Below the pieces are notes generated by a model, which was given only the letters and a program-made list of their open reading frames with translations, was not told where the DNA came from and searched no databases. Both the position numbers and the translations under genes were made by a program. Shown piece after piece: positions 14,090-25,590 of a DNA stretch of 64,000 bases (its first letter is position 1; each line of letters starts with the position of its first letter). The DNA is taken from the NCBI GenBank assembly GCA_003255065.1, contig QAOA01003028.1, forward strand, positions 1,800,440 through 1,864,439. Reading direction: 5' to 3'. The stretch is from Cercis canadensis. Its lineage: Eukaryota > Streptophyta > Magnoliopsida > Fabales > Fabaceae.

Positions 14090-14238
14090 CAGTGGCACCT
14101 GATATTTTTATGACATGGTAATATGATAATTATTGATGTAAAAGTATTTAATTTTTGTTGTTTATTTTTATTAGTCAAGATTAATTATTTTTCACATTAA
14201 CAATTATCATACTATTACGTTAAGGAAGTATCACATAC
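14090..14238. repeat. Short MITE-like inverted-repeat element
   Basis: The left arm (about 14092-14143) contains GTAATATGATAATTATTG. The right arm (about 14189-14234) read in reverse complement contains GTAATAGTATGATAATTGTT. The outer parts are also similar (GGCACCTGATA versus GTGATACTTCC). The arms surround about 45 bases of AT-rich spacer. The structure fits a small non-autonomous DNA transposon; no clear target-site duplication was found. Confidence 0.5.
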
Positions 14239-14611
14239 ATTCATAATATAATAGAATCACCCTCATCCTTGATTTTGTAATTTATTATTTAATTTTTTTA
14301 TTTTTTGGTAACAAACATGGGAAATGCTTCTGACATAATGATTGGAGATGTAAGAACTAGGAAGTTGTATTACATATGATATTTTTTGATGTATACTAAT
14401 AATAACTTTTTAAAAGAGTGATTACCTTTGCACAAAAAAGAAAATGGTAAGGTGAGAACGTTCTTAATTAAGTAATAATTCACAAGGTCTATGACTTTTG
14501 GGAGTTTAGATTGCAATGAACAATCATTTTATTTTTTTTATTTTGACTTGCTGTAATAGAGAGCAAGTATTGGAAATAAAAAATAAAAAAGAGAAAGAAA
14601 AGAAGATATGA

Positions 14612-15465
14612 TCATTTAAGATGAGCGTTGTCCTCTATTAGTAAAGAGGAAAGAATTTTCTTGAGGAAGCTATTGTAAACCAAAGGACACTCCATCTCTA
14701 TGCTGTACACCTCTGTATCCCCTCCTAGTTGCCTGCAAGTGCAATGCATTCATTCATCAATTATTGAAGGTAATTAACAAAAAAACAGTAAAGACAAGCT
14801 TATGAGTGGGTAGTTGAAAGAGCAGTTTGAGGAAGCAAAGAGTGTGAGCAGGTTGAGAATCCCCCCATTCTCTTAAGGGAACTGCAACCCAATTACCGAA
14901 CTGCTTACCACCATGAACTCAACCAGTTTAGGATACATCTCAGCCATCTTGAACCCCACAATGCCTCTATAGCTAAACCTGTCGTTGCCTGAGTTAGAGG
15001 TCGGCAACTTGCAAAAGAGAGAAGGACGGTCAGGGAAGGCCGGAGCTGGAGCTCTGGCACCACCTCCGACGCTTCAGTTAGCAAAGTCGGTCATCAAGTG
15101 AGAGGAGACCCCAAGCAAGAAGAAAGTGTAAAAGAGACCTCTCTCTGTGTATGGTCTGAAGAGACTATAAAGGAAAATATATACCTTAGCAGAGTAATTT
15201 TGTCTTCTTACTGTAGCAATGGGTAGTGAATATTTTGGGTATTAACAAAACCCTACCAAGCTTCTTCAACCCTTTTGCCACACACTCCGCGATTCTTTTT
15301 GTCGGTGATGGAGTTGCAAAAGAACACTAAATCTGGGACATAAATCGGACAAGTGCAGGCTCATTCTGGCATTTCTAAACCAACAAGTTCATTTTCACGT
15401 CTCACACCAGCTATCTTCAAAACCTCAAATAATAACACTTTGTATAATGCAACGAAGTTCACCAT
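14612..15465 (-). pseudogene. Decayed alpha/beta-hydrolase gene, frameshifted with deletions
   Basis: Pieces of a plant alpha/beta-fold hydrolase appear in order on the minus strand. An N-terminus MVNFVALYK...KIAGVR starts at ATG 15465. Then come YVPDLVFFCNSITDKKNR (near 15350), ECVAKGLKKLG in another frame, and RFSYRGIVGFKMAEMYPK...EFMVV (about 14868-14985). A C-terminal QLGGDTEVYSIE...CPLVYNSFLKKIL precedes a TGA at 14614-14612. The serine-nucleophile elbow, normally GFSYGG, reads RFSYRG, losing both key glycines. Stops and frame changes separate the blocks. The central cap region and the residues around the catalytic His are missing or unrecognisable. Both ends of the gene survive, and intron-like sequence remains before the last block (CTTGCAG). 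That points to decay of a whole gene in place rather than a retrocopy. The family assignment comes from motif memory, not a search. Confidence 0.72.
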
Positions 15466-15584
15466 TGCCTTCCCTAGATGAGATTCTGTGGACGGTGGAG
15501 TCGAGTCACACAAGCAGCTCTGGTGAATTAATAATATGAACAGGTTTCTACAGAATATATATCAGCGAAAAAACAAAAACAAAT

Positions 15585-15727
15585 GGTTAGTTGAGATGGG
15601 ATGTGTTCCAAAATGCCCATTTGACCCCCTAATGGGGTTGGGTTCATCTTATTCTTGCTAAACCTTATTTATTTCGACAACAACACCGCTAAAGCTAGTT
15701 GAGATGGGATATGTTCCAAAAAAACTG
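15585..15727 (+). repeat. Imperfect direct repeat of about 28 bases
   Basis: TAGTTGAGATGGGATGTGTTCCAAAA (from 15588) recurs as TAGTTGAGATGGGATATGTTCCAAAA (from 15699), about 111 bases apart and differing at one base. This suggests a local duplication. Confidence 0.7.
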
Positions 15728-15789
15728 GTTTTCCAACTCATCTCTCTCCACTTAGTTATCACTTACCTTTCTTCCCAATTAATTCTTAG

Positions 15790-15900
15790 TTTGGACCACA
15801 GGTTTTAGTTCAAATGGTTACAGCTCTTGTCACTTGATCATATTTAATATCAACATGTAAGATAAGTAAGCTGGTGGTGAACTCATACCTCTAGAATATA
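15790..15900 (+). repeat. Possible tRNA-derived SINE head, degenerate
   Basis: TAGTTCAAATGGTTACAGCTC resembles the A box of plant tRNA-derived SINEs. About 60 bases later GGTGGTGAACTCATACCTC resembles a degraded B box (GGTTCGAACTC-type). The spacing is plausible for an internal RNA polymerase III promoter. No poly-A tail or target duplication was identified, so this is tentative. Confidence 0.3.
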
Positions 15901-18900
15901 ATTTACATTTTATTCAATACTAATATATTTATTCAAATGACTAAAAAAGTTATCTTTAAAGATATTTTTGCTAAATATTATTATTTATTCAAATCAAGTT
16001 TTATACTTTCTAGAATTCTATTTTTATCATTTCATGTTGATGTAGTGTAATAATAGGGTCTAATCAAAATTGAAGTCATATAAGAAAGTGGAAGATTTTA
16101 CATTTACTGTAGTGCTTCAAAAAGTGTAAATTCGCTAAACTGTGCAGTGTTTAGTGTTTCTATCATAACTTTATCTACAATAATCTGATTCATGCATGTT
16201 TAGTTGTATTGGAAAATAGACTCAGATTCCAAAAAAGTGGAAAGTTTTGAAACTTTAAAGTGATGCCTTGAAAATTGTAGCTTGGGGGTTGTATTTTTTT
16301 TTATTAGCTATATGTATTTATTTTTCTATTTATGTTTTCTTGTAAAATATGTTATTTGGAGCTCATATAATAACTTGTATCAAGTGAAGGAATGTAGACT
16401 TGAATATTTGAATATTTTGATAATAAATTTGAGAATATAAATTATCTATTTTTCTTTTGATCATAACTTTATAAAGTGGAATTTAGCATCCCCTATATAT
16501 TCTTCATTTCCCCTATTTCTTCCCTCATCAGATATGTGTACTATATTCGTATAAAGATAAATTATTTAATTGAATAAAATGGCTAAAAAAGGCAAGGCCA
16601 TATCTAAAAAAAATAAATAAAAAATAAACATATTCTCAAATATTGTTATACGGGATGGCCGAAGAAAACTCAAAAGAAGGCCCAAAACTCCAACCAAAAA
16701 AAAGTAGGCCCAAAAGACCAAACAGAACTTTGGAATCGTAGCCCGATGACTACGAATTACAATAGAACCAAACACTCATTGGCCCAATAATAAATCACTT
16801 TCTTTATCTTACCGCTAATTACTGTTTTCACTTTTCCGTGAACTTACGGAATCAAAATGCCTCTTTTTTTTTTTTAATATACTTTTGCTGAAGCAATAAA
16901 AGATACCATTATCAGAAAATTATTATTTTTGTCATAAAATTTTTTAAAAAAAATTATTAATTTTTTATCCATATTAATTTTCAATTTAGTTAATTTAATC
17001 CTATTTGCAAAACAATAATTTTCTAATTTTAAGAGTTAATAGTACCTTAGACATAATTTTCTAAGTGAGTCTCTATTTGTCACTTTATAGATAAATTTTT
17101 ATACATGTTATTGGCACTTTATCTAATATTTATTATTATTTTTTGTACCAAAAAATAAATTCTCACTACTATTATTATTATTATTTTAATAACACAATAC
17201 AACTCAAGTAAATCATTCTTACTCCAAGGTTATGTTATTGAAGTATCCTTAACTATAATTTTATATGAATGAATGCTTTGAAAATCTTTATTGTTTATTT
17301 TTTGTTAAAGCAAGTACGAAAACACAGCATTATTTAGTTTTATTTTTTAAGGTATCAACTATCAACTATCACAGCATATATGCCAAAAGTTATGCAGATA
17401 TGGGTTGCAGGTTTTGCTGATAGGCCATAACAAAATCAAATGACGAAGGGAATATATATACGTGATTGCTTTAGCCATTCAAATTAAGTTTTATATACAA
17501 ATCTTATTGGTGAACTTATTAATTATATGAGGCAGACAAATAAAGAAGAAATCAAAGGGAGGAAGCTGCCCACAGATGACAAAACAAGTATCCAACACAC
17601 ATATCATAATTATGGTTTTAAAAACCATTGGCTTAATTTTTCATGGTGAGCACGTCGCTTGCTATAGTTTGATGTAGAATTTAGATTGAAAGCTCAATTT
17701 CTTTGATTTATCGTATCGAGAAACAAGAAAGGAAGGAAATTTCTGGGTTCGTTGTAACTAGCAATTAGCATTTAGCAGGTAATATAATAGTAAGCAGCTA
17801 TGTGGTGGTTGAAATTTGAATAACCCCTAAATGCCCAAATATGGTACCCAAAAACCTATTGTATACCTATTAGACAAGTCCATATCTGCCTTAACTTTGA
17901 CTTACAGAATTTGTAGTATACGTTATCAGTCCCTTTCATTGCCTAGGAATTAAGCAATGTAATTTTATTACAGGCTTCATCTTTGAATATTATACCATTT
18001 AGATGGACTGCTCTTTAATTTAATAACTGCAGATAATTCAAATTAATCACCTACCCTAACCAAAACATTACTATAAAATAGTCTATATTGTAGATACTCA
18101 ATATTTGATCTTCCACACCACTAGTCCAAATCAGGCATCATCATATATATATAATTATTTTCTCCTTATTTATCTCTCTTTGAGAAATGTTTAAATATGA
18201 AACTTAATGTATGAGATGAGATTAACAATGTGCCATTTTCTTAAAGTTGAGTATATTAGCTATTATAACCATCTTTCCAAATTCCAATACTGTAGGGAAA
18301 CTTTTTAACCCTTTGACTATGGTATTTAAAAAATGAACTTTGGATCTTCTAAATCAACCTAGTCATAATAACTTGAGAAAAACGTAAACACTTCTTCATA
18401 ATTATTGCTCTTTTTCTTTGAACCACACAATTAATAATATGAGTTAATTATTATGAGAATCATAGATCTGGCCTTGTGCTCCTTCACTCCATCTGTTACA
18501 ATCTCAGTTAGCCTTACCCATCATCACAAAAACCAATAGCATAACGAGTAACTCAAGTATTTTTTTTCTTCGTTTTTTGGCCATGACAACTGACAAGTAA
18601 CTCAAGTTGAATTCTACCTACCAAGAACCAAATAACTTAGTGAAACTTACAGTGACTTCTTATTAGAAAAGGATTATGGCACTTTTCTCCCTTTCTTCTT
18701 GAGTAGTAACGACGATAGTAATATCAACATTGAAATTCTCTACCAATTTAGGTGAACTACAACTCAGCTGTGACCTATGAGGGTCTCCAGCTGCACGACA
18801 TGGGCCCGGATTTTTGTCCTTCATCCATTCACGTTTAATCAAATTGAACAAATATTTGTTTCTTTTTTGTTTGGGGTTTTCATTTTTAGCCTGCCATTTT

Positions 18901-20640
18901 ATTTGTTTAATAAACTATGTTATTTTTAAAGAAATAAAAGTAATAATTAAATGAATGAGCACTTAATATTTTATTTATAAAAATTTAGTATTTAAATTTG
19001 ACTCCTATTATATAACTTTAAGTGAACTAATAAAAATTATAAACCATGCTGTTATGCATAAAAGGTATTTTATTGTAAAAACAAAACTACAATGTTCTGT
19101 ATGGTATTTATCATCTAGCAAGAAATTTCCTTATTCTTTTTGGTGTAGTAACAAATTTATTTACGTGAAAATGGAACGTATGATAGTAAACTTTTACTTG
19201 GCACGAAATTAAAGGATTTCCTCTATAATTTACCCATACTTTTTGCATGAGCAATTTCTGTAGCTCTGACTTGGTGAAATGAAAGTACCTTTCTCAAAAT
19301 TGATTCTCATAATAAAAAAGAGTTGCAACATGATTGTGTGAGGACTTCAATGAGTAATTGATTAAAGGGCTTGGATTACCCAAAACAAAACAAAAGGCTA
19401 TTATAAAAGCAATTTAATGCTACGTGTCGTTTGGCATAAACAAACCATCAAAACTGGTCCCACGTGTTCGAAAATCTTTTTTTTTTTTTAAATTTTTAAA
19501 TTTTTAAAAAATGTAATATTTGTGTAAATAGTTTAAAATTTATAATATTTGAGTAAATACTTTTACACAATGTAATATTTGTGTCAAAAAACCCTGGATT
19601 CGATTCTCGACCATACAGAAAACAAAAGAAGAAAAAAAGTAAGGAATGGCTGCGCGTGCAAAGAAGGCTGGCCCCGGGCCACGTGATTTTTCCCGCTAAA
19701 TGATATAAAAAAAAAAAATTATTTCATAAAGAAATTACATAGTTTAGAAATTTCTTATCCATTTGGAACAATTAATTAGGTAGTTGCAAATAAATTGTAT
19801 CACGTTATTTTAAAAGTAACATATTTAGTTAAGTGCTGTTACATTGAAATACTAAGATTTACCATTATTTTGCAAAATTACAAGTTATGTTACAACAAAG
19901 TAATAGATTTAATTTGAAATAACAAAAATATCTAACAAAGTAATAGATTTAATTTAAAATAATAAAAATATCTAAAAAAAAGAAAAGTCCTGCTATTTTA
20001 AAAATAATAAAACTCTTTAAATTACGTTAAATCAAACTAACAGAAACTCAATCAAAATCGTTATTTTCTTTGTAACATATCTTTATTTGTCCCCATACTT
20101 ATAATTAATTTAATCAAAATTGTTTCACTTTAATAATAAGTTTACAAATTATCCCATTTTCATAAATATTTTATCAAAATGTATATTTTAAGTCCGATTT
20201 TTCATCCATAATCTAAAATTTTTTATCCATCATGTTGGAATAAGATAGTGTAACACTTTTTCTAGAATGTTCTTGCTTTTCATATGCCTAATTGGAATAA
20301 AATAATGGTACCCCAATTATTGCAGTACAATTCATCTGCACTTTTCTTGTCAGCAGAATATGGAGTTTCACGCATTCAAGTCCCAACAAAGCAGAACGGA
20401 ATGCACACTGAATGTTTGAATAAATGCACACAACATCTTAATCCAAGATAACTACACTATACTGCAGTCTGCATACAAATAACCAAGATATGATATTCAG
20501 AGCTCAAGCTACCCAATATAGAACAATAATTAACTATGAACTTCCGAGCCCCATAGGCCATAACCAAAATAATTGAAAATCAAAACGAAGATTATGACCA
20601 AAAAGAATAGGATAAATGACTATTTCAAAGGATTTGGGGC
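15900..20640. other. AT-rich intergenic region with no recognised gene
   Basis: No coding region is supported. A tandem pair of a 40-base unit (AACAAAGTAATAGATTTAATTT...) occupies 19894-19973. ACGT-core motifs occur at 19422-19428, 19461-19466 and 19680-19685. Open frames at 16566-16775 (-) and 18663-18851 (-) have no familiar domains. Confidence 0.55.
19894..19973 (+). repeat. Two-copy tandem repeat, 40-base unit
   Basis: The unit starting AACAAAGTAATAGATTTAAT and ending AAAAATATCT is present at 19894-19933 and again at 19934-19973 with a few substitutions. Confidence 0.85.
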
Positions 20641-20656
20641 ATAGAGAGAGAGAGAA

Positions 20657-22174
20657 TTATAGAACAATCTCAACTGGGTACCTATCAATGCAATCTTCCC
20701 ATGGACTCTTAGGTGAGGGCTTCACATTTCTAAGTGCTTGCCACACTGCACTGTTACACTTAAAGCCACTTCCGAATGCAATCTGCCACACTCTGTTCCC
20801 CTTTCTCATCCTTCCCTTTGCCTCTGTGTAAGCCAATTCATACCAAATTGAACTCGACGAAGTGTTCCCGAAACGGTGTAGAGTCATTCTAGATGCCTCA
20901 ACGTGCAGTGGCAGAAGCTGCAGATTCTTCTCAAGCTCATCAATCACAGCCCTCCCACCAGCATGAATGCAGAAGTGCTCAAAAGCAAGCTTGAAATCAG
21001 GGATATAAGGCTTCACTTTGGCATTGAAAAGCTTCTTTGCGACCAAAGTAGCAAAAAACAGAAGTTGCTCGCTTATGGGTAATACAAGGGGACCCAATGT
21101 GGTAATGTTAGTCTTAAGAGCCCCACCAGCAATAGCCATGAGATCCTTTGACAATGAAACCCCTGTTTTCCCTGCATCATCCTGCTCCTGATAAACGCAC
21201 CTGAATGCCTTATCGTCAGCACCTTTATGAGTCCTCACAACATGAACAAGCTTGTACTTGGCTCTTCTCCTATCGGAGGCTTTGTTCGAAAGCAAAACCG
21301 CAGACCCACCAACGCGAAACAAGCAATTGGGTATCAACATGGACTTCTTGTTCCCAAAGTACCAATTTTGAGTAATGTTCTCTGTGCTAACCACAACTGC
21401 ATAAGTGTTCCTATGAACTTGAAGCATATCCTTAGCAAGATCAATTGCTATAACACCAGCACTGCATCCCATACCCCCTAAGTTGAAGCTTCTAATATTA
21501 CCCCTCAGCTTGTATTTGTTCACGATCATAGCTGAAAGTGAAGGTGTTGGATTGAACAAGCTACAATTCACAACAAGGATTCCAATGTCTTTGGGTTTAA
21601 TGTTGGTATTTGCAAACAGATTATCCAAAGCACCAAACATCACCTGCTCAGCTTCTTCTCTTGCAGCAGCCATAGAAGGTCTTGGTGGGATGAAATGCAT
21701 AGCTTCAGGGACATAAGTTTCTTCTCCAAGACCAGACCGTTCGAGAATTTTACGCTGAAACTCAAGGGAGGACTCATCGAAATCCCCAGTGAGATTCGAG
21801 TGCTCCATGAATTGATGGAATTTGACTTGGAGACTGGAAGGGGGTCGATAGCAGGAATAGTCCACGAGGTAAACGGATCTCGGGCGGGTCATTATGTAAA
21901 CGGTGGATCCGAAAACCAGAATAGCAGAGCAGATAATGACACTGACGAGATTGTATTGGAGGTGAAGCCAAAGCTGGTGAATATCATCAGGGTTCATCTG
22001 AGAAGCTTGGATGATAATGACCGACATGAGAGGGATCAAACACAGTGTCAAAAGATGGGTCATCATGTAATGGTACCCAAGTTTCACATACTTGAGATTA
22101 ACACTCTGTAAGAAATCGGGCAATCTTCGGGTCGGGTGGATCCGAACGCCTCCATCGCCGGGGTTGGAACTCAT
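20657..22174 (-). CDS. KCS4: 3-ketoacyl-CoA synthase, KCS4 type
   Basis: A single-exon gene encodes 505 residues, the normal length for plant elongase condensing enzymes. It makes 3-ketoacyl-CoA from long-chain acyl-CoA and malonyl-CoA in the ER, the first step of very-long-chain fatty-acid elongation. Two membrane segments lie at about 36-58 and 74-94. The FAE1/CUT1 condensing domain follows. The nucleophile is Cys237 in [10 protein letters not shown], with His404 ([10 protein letters not shown]) and Asn437 ([10 protein letters not shown]) matching the family's Cys-His-Asn triad in spacing. The C-terminal motif [14 protein letters not shown] is intact. The N-terminus ([20 protein letters not shown]) and the sequence as a whole look closest to Arabidopsis KCS4 (AT1G19440), rather than KCS9, KCS11 or KCS17. 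That is recalled and not computed. The ATG is the first in frame and lies about 155 bases downstream of a TATA box. Confidence 0.96.
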   Translation of the reverse strand: MSSNPGDGGVRIHPTRRLPDFLQSVNLKYVKLGYHYMMTHLLTLCLIPLMSVIIIQASQMNPDDIHQLWLHLQYNLVSVIICSAILVFGSTVYIMTRPRSVYLVDYSCYRPPSSLQVKFHQFMEHSNLTGDFDESSLEFQRKILERSGLGEETYVPEAMHFIPPRPSMAAAREEAEQVMFGALDNLFANTNIKPKDIGILVVNCSLFNPTPSLSAMIVNKYKLRGNIRSFNLGGMGCSAGVIAIDLAKDMLQVHRNTYAVVVSTENITQNWYFGNKKSMLIPNCLFRVGGSAVLLSNKASDRRRAKYKLVHVVRTHKGADDKAFRCVYQEQDDAGKTGVSLSKDLMAIAGGALKTNITTLGPLVLPISEQLLFFATLVAKKLFNAKVKPYIPDFKLAFEHFCIHAGGRAVIDELEKNLQLLPLHVEASRMTLHRFGNTSSSSIWYELAYTEAKGRMRKGNRVWQIAFGSGFKCNSAVWQALRNVKPSPKSPWEDCIDRYPVEIVL

Positions 22175-22327
22175 GCTCGGTATTATTCAGATTCAGAAAT
22201 GATAGTGAGAGAAAAGGTCTAAACGGATGGAAATCGTAGATGGGTGAAGATATATATGGTGAACAAGGGACGAAGACGGATCTGAGTGAATGAAGGAATT
22301 GGATATGACTGGGTGGGTAAGTGCGGG

Positions 22328-22336
22328 TTTATATAA
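22328..22336 (-). promoter_or_regulatory. TATA box of the KCS4-type gene
   Basis: The minus strand reads TTATATAAA here, about 155 bases before the start codon at 22174. A CT-rich stretch (CTCTCTCTCTT, minus strand) follows, typical of a plant 5' leader. Confidence 0.6.
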
Positions 22337-23179
22337 CTACAACAACAACCAGAAGAGAGAGAGAATCAAAAATAGAATCGACCACGGAGGCCAACGAATG
22401 CGTCTGCAAGTTTCAGAAGCAAATGGAGGAAGGTGAAAGAGGTGCTCTGTTTTGTGGTGTGCTTTGGGAAATCAATCCCTCTTCTTCTCCCTCTGGGCCT
22501 GTCTGATATTTTTCAACTGGGGGAGGCTGCGAATGAGTAAGAAGAGAGGGAATGAGATAAACAAGTTTGAATAAAAAAAAGGGTGGAGAATGGAGATGGG
22601 AGAGGTGACGGTCAAAGCAGAGAAGTAGCGAGCGGAAGCTTCAATGTGACTTCCATGAGCGGCTTGACTTTGGAAACGGACAGCACACACAAGGGTTGAG
22701 AGTTGAGACAGAGAGATGGATATGTGCTTTGTGTGAACTAGAGACGGGTTGAAAAAGATTAGGACCAGTGCCATTTGTGCTGTTATTATGCCATTTTTTT
22801 TGGGTGGGGATAATTAGGGGGCTATTACCTTTTTCTATTCCTTTATTTATGGCCAATGTTTCTTTCTATTTTTATAATTTTTGTTTGATTTTTAAAAAAA
22901 ATTATTGATTGATTTCAAATAAAATAATTTTTTAATTTGATACTGTGAAATATTTAAAATATACTTTAAATAAATAAAATTTAATTTTTTTAATTAAAAT
23001 ATGAAGAGTAGAGATTTAAATTTGATACCTTATTTTGTGTGTGCTTCTATGTATAAAGGATAGCTTAAGTTTATATTGTAATATTTTGTGTGAATTATGT
23101 AATATTTTTAACATGATATAAAATTAAACTAGTGAGATTAAAATAGATAAAGTTATTAAAAAAAATTTAAAATAAACTA

Positions 23180-23650
23180 CAAATCCTTATAATTTAGATA
23201 TATTTTGAATCAAGTTTTTATAAATTTTTTTCTCTTTTTAGAGTCTTTATAGTTTAAATTTTTTTTAATTAGATTCTTACTATTACTTCCTAATTATAAT
23301 TTCATCAGTTTAGTGTTAATATAGCATATAACTTATTTATGTAACAATAAAAAAAAAAGTTAACATAATGCCAAAATAGCATAAAAATTAATATTTCATC
23401 AAATTTTAACTTAAAAAATTGCATAAAATAATTGATAAGTTGATCATTTATATTATTTTAGTGTCACATTAATTTTTTTATTGTCACATAAATAATTTAT
23501 TTGTTATATCAATACTAAATTGACGAATTTATAATTAAAAATGACGATATGAATTTAATTAAAAAAAATTCAAATTATAAAAGACCTTGACAAAAAAAAA
23601 TTATATGTCTTTAATTTAAAATTTGTCTAAATTATAATATATTTAAACCT
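23180..23650. mobile_element. Fold-back/MITE element with arms of about 170 bases
   Basis: The left arm (about 23183-23355) and the right arm (about 23475-23650) are long imperfect inverted repeats. For example, left TAATTATAATTTCATCAGTT and the reverse complement of the right, TAATTATAAATTCGTCAATT, align. So do AGAGTCTTTATAGTTTAAAT and AAGGTCTTTTATAATTTGAA. The central spacer is about 120 bases. No protein is encoded. Structure and size fit a Mutator-like or fold-back non-autonomous DNA transposon; the superfamily is not resolved. Confidence 0.65.
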
Positions 23651-25440
23651 GAAAAAAATGAAGAAATTATTTCCATTATGACAACCTAGCCATAAATCAT
23701 AATGAATGATTTGTGAATCGTGGAACATCTGACACTGAAGGAGAGGGGCGCGTGATGATGATGGTAGTAAGCTGTGCACTTTTGACCGGAAAAGAGTCAG
23801 ATAATCACACATGAATGAGGAATTTAAAGCAGATGATTGAGATTGGTGGGCCCAACTGACCATATTTAGCAACAGTGTTTCCTCCTTTCCCGACTGATAC
23901 GATGTCGTATTTGTATTGTATGAATATGATCCGGATCCCCTTTGGGTCATGACATAAGCCATCAGAGAGGCTTTTTGGTCTTTTTGGCTGGCACCGCACC
24001 CTAGTTGCGCCTCCATCAGCACAAGTTTCGAATAGAAGGCATTACCTGCAAATTGAAGCATCACCACGTACCACGTAATATTAGAGAAAGCATTAACCTC
24101 GAGAAGAGATATCTGAACCTGGAAACAAGGTTATTCTCTTCAGTGCTAGTGCTATTCCTAGAAATTAGAAACACAGGTAAGTAGAGTGAAAATTGACGAA
24201 GATCTTGATGGATGGATATTTCACGTGAAAAGCACGCCCTTCCATGTTCTCCCTGTATTCTCAATTTCTGATTCAGATCCTTACTATTAATGCTCTTCAT
24301 ACGCATCTCTTTCTACTTTCATAATACTTATATTGCCCCCCCTATCCGTCTCTATGGAAATTCACATTATTATAGATAATAGTTACCAACCTCTTTTCGT
24401 CTCATCTTGATCGTGATTGATATTCTTCATAACCTGCATCGACAAATTTCTGTTTCGAAACGAGAATGAAAATAATGCATCAAAAGTTATTCAATAAAGT
24501 TACAAGATTTACATGACTTAACTTAAAACGGTCCATGATCCCATGTCCATTTGTAGCCCAATATCCACCATATGTGGCATATCTCTGTTTCTCAAAGAAG
24601 AGGGGATCCTCCTATTGGGCCTTTTCGTGAAGATATGGGCCTCACTAACAATGTCCAAAGTAGCATATCCGTCCACTTTCACCATTCTGTCCAAAATAAG
24701 TAGGCTTTACCCCACCTTAACACTTCACTCGCTCCCTGTGTGCTAAGAAAGCCAAGTCCTGAATTTTTTCACATGCTTTCCCACCAACATGTCAGGTATT
24801 AGTCGTTTTCCTGGCACCTATCTCCTTCCAGTTTTATTAAAAAGGGTCATATTTGATTAACCACTCAAAGTATGTATACCAAACGAGTACAACTAACAAG
24901 AAATTCAAGTTAATCTCATTAAGACACACGTTAACTTTAACGAAGTAGCAGTTTGTAACGTTGAGAATATAAAATTTGACTTGGTAAACAAAACTTTAAC
25001 TTTTCTGAATAATATATATTACTTTCTCAATCTGTTTCATACGAAAACAGACTCTTCAGTTTATTCAGACTGTAATTGTATTTACGCTCTTTCGCTTAAG
25101 CAAATCAAAGTCTCCGTCTCATTTCAAGATTTAGGGCACAACCTAAATTCAAAAGTAAAATGCAGGCCATTTATAATAATATCTATAATATTTTCAAAAC
25201 TAGCCAAGCAGTCGATTTTGCGTTTAGACACCTTCGGGGCTGATTTTGCTAAAACTATTGCTTCTTCTTTAAAGAAGCTTCAAAACAAACATCAGGATTA
25301 CTTGCAGGAATCAACATAAACACAGTAAAACAAAATATAGAGAGGGAGCACATTAATAAAACTATCTTGAATTCTTCGCTCTTGATTTCTAACTATTCTT
25401 TTGATCGATTGTAATAAACAACCAAGTACACAATTCATAG
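23651..25440. other. Intergenic region between KCS4 and the GRP gene
   Basis: This stretch has a somewhat more balanced base composition than its surroundings, with open frames on the minus strand at 23627-24067 and 24061-24306 and an ATG-less frame on the plus strand at 24981-25319. None shows a recognisable domain. A TTTGCAG on the minus strand near 24050 would fit an acceptor site, so a transcribed or decayed locus is possible, but I cannot assign a product. Confidence 0.4.
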
Positions 25441-25590
25441 GTCAAAAACGAGAACCACAAGGACACGAATCAGAACCAGAACCAGAACAAAAACAAGAAC
25501 CAGAATAGAAGCCAGGACATCGAACAACTAAACAACGACATAACCGGAAATTCAAACCCCAAACCCACATAACCCTACTACCACCCAACA

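Noticed and set aside
13872-14102. Overlapping frames on both strands, 63-76 codons
   Set aside because: Both arise from the repeated GGCCCA motifs; no protein family matches.
19584-19615. Isolated tRNA T-loop-like word (GGATTCGATTCTC)
   Set aside because: No A box or cloverleaf around it; not enough for a tRNA or SINE call.
21695-22111. 138-codon frame opposite the KCS4 gene
   Set aside because: Antisense shadow of a strongly conserved coding exon; no homology of its own.
24981-25319. 112-codon frame downstream of the GRP gene
   Set aside because: It begins with TTG, not ATG, and has no family resemblance; likely chance in 3' flanking DNA.
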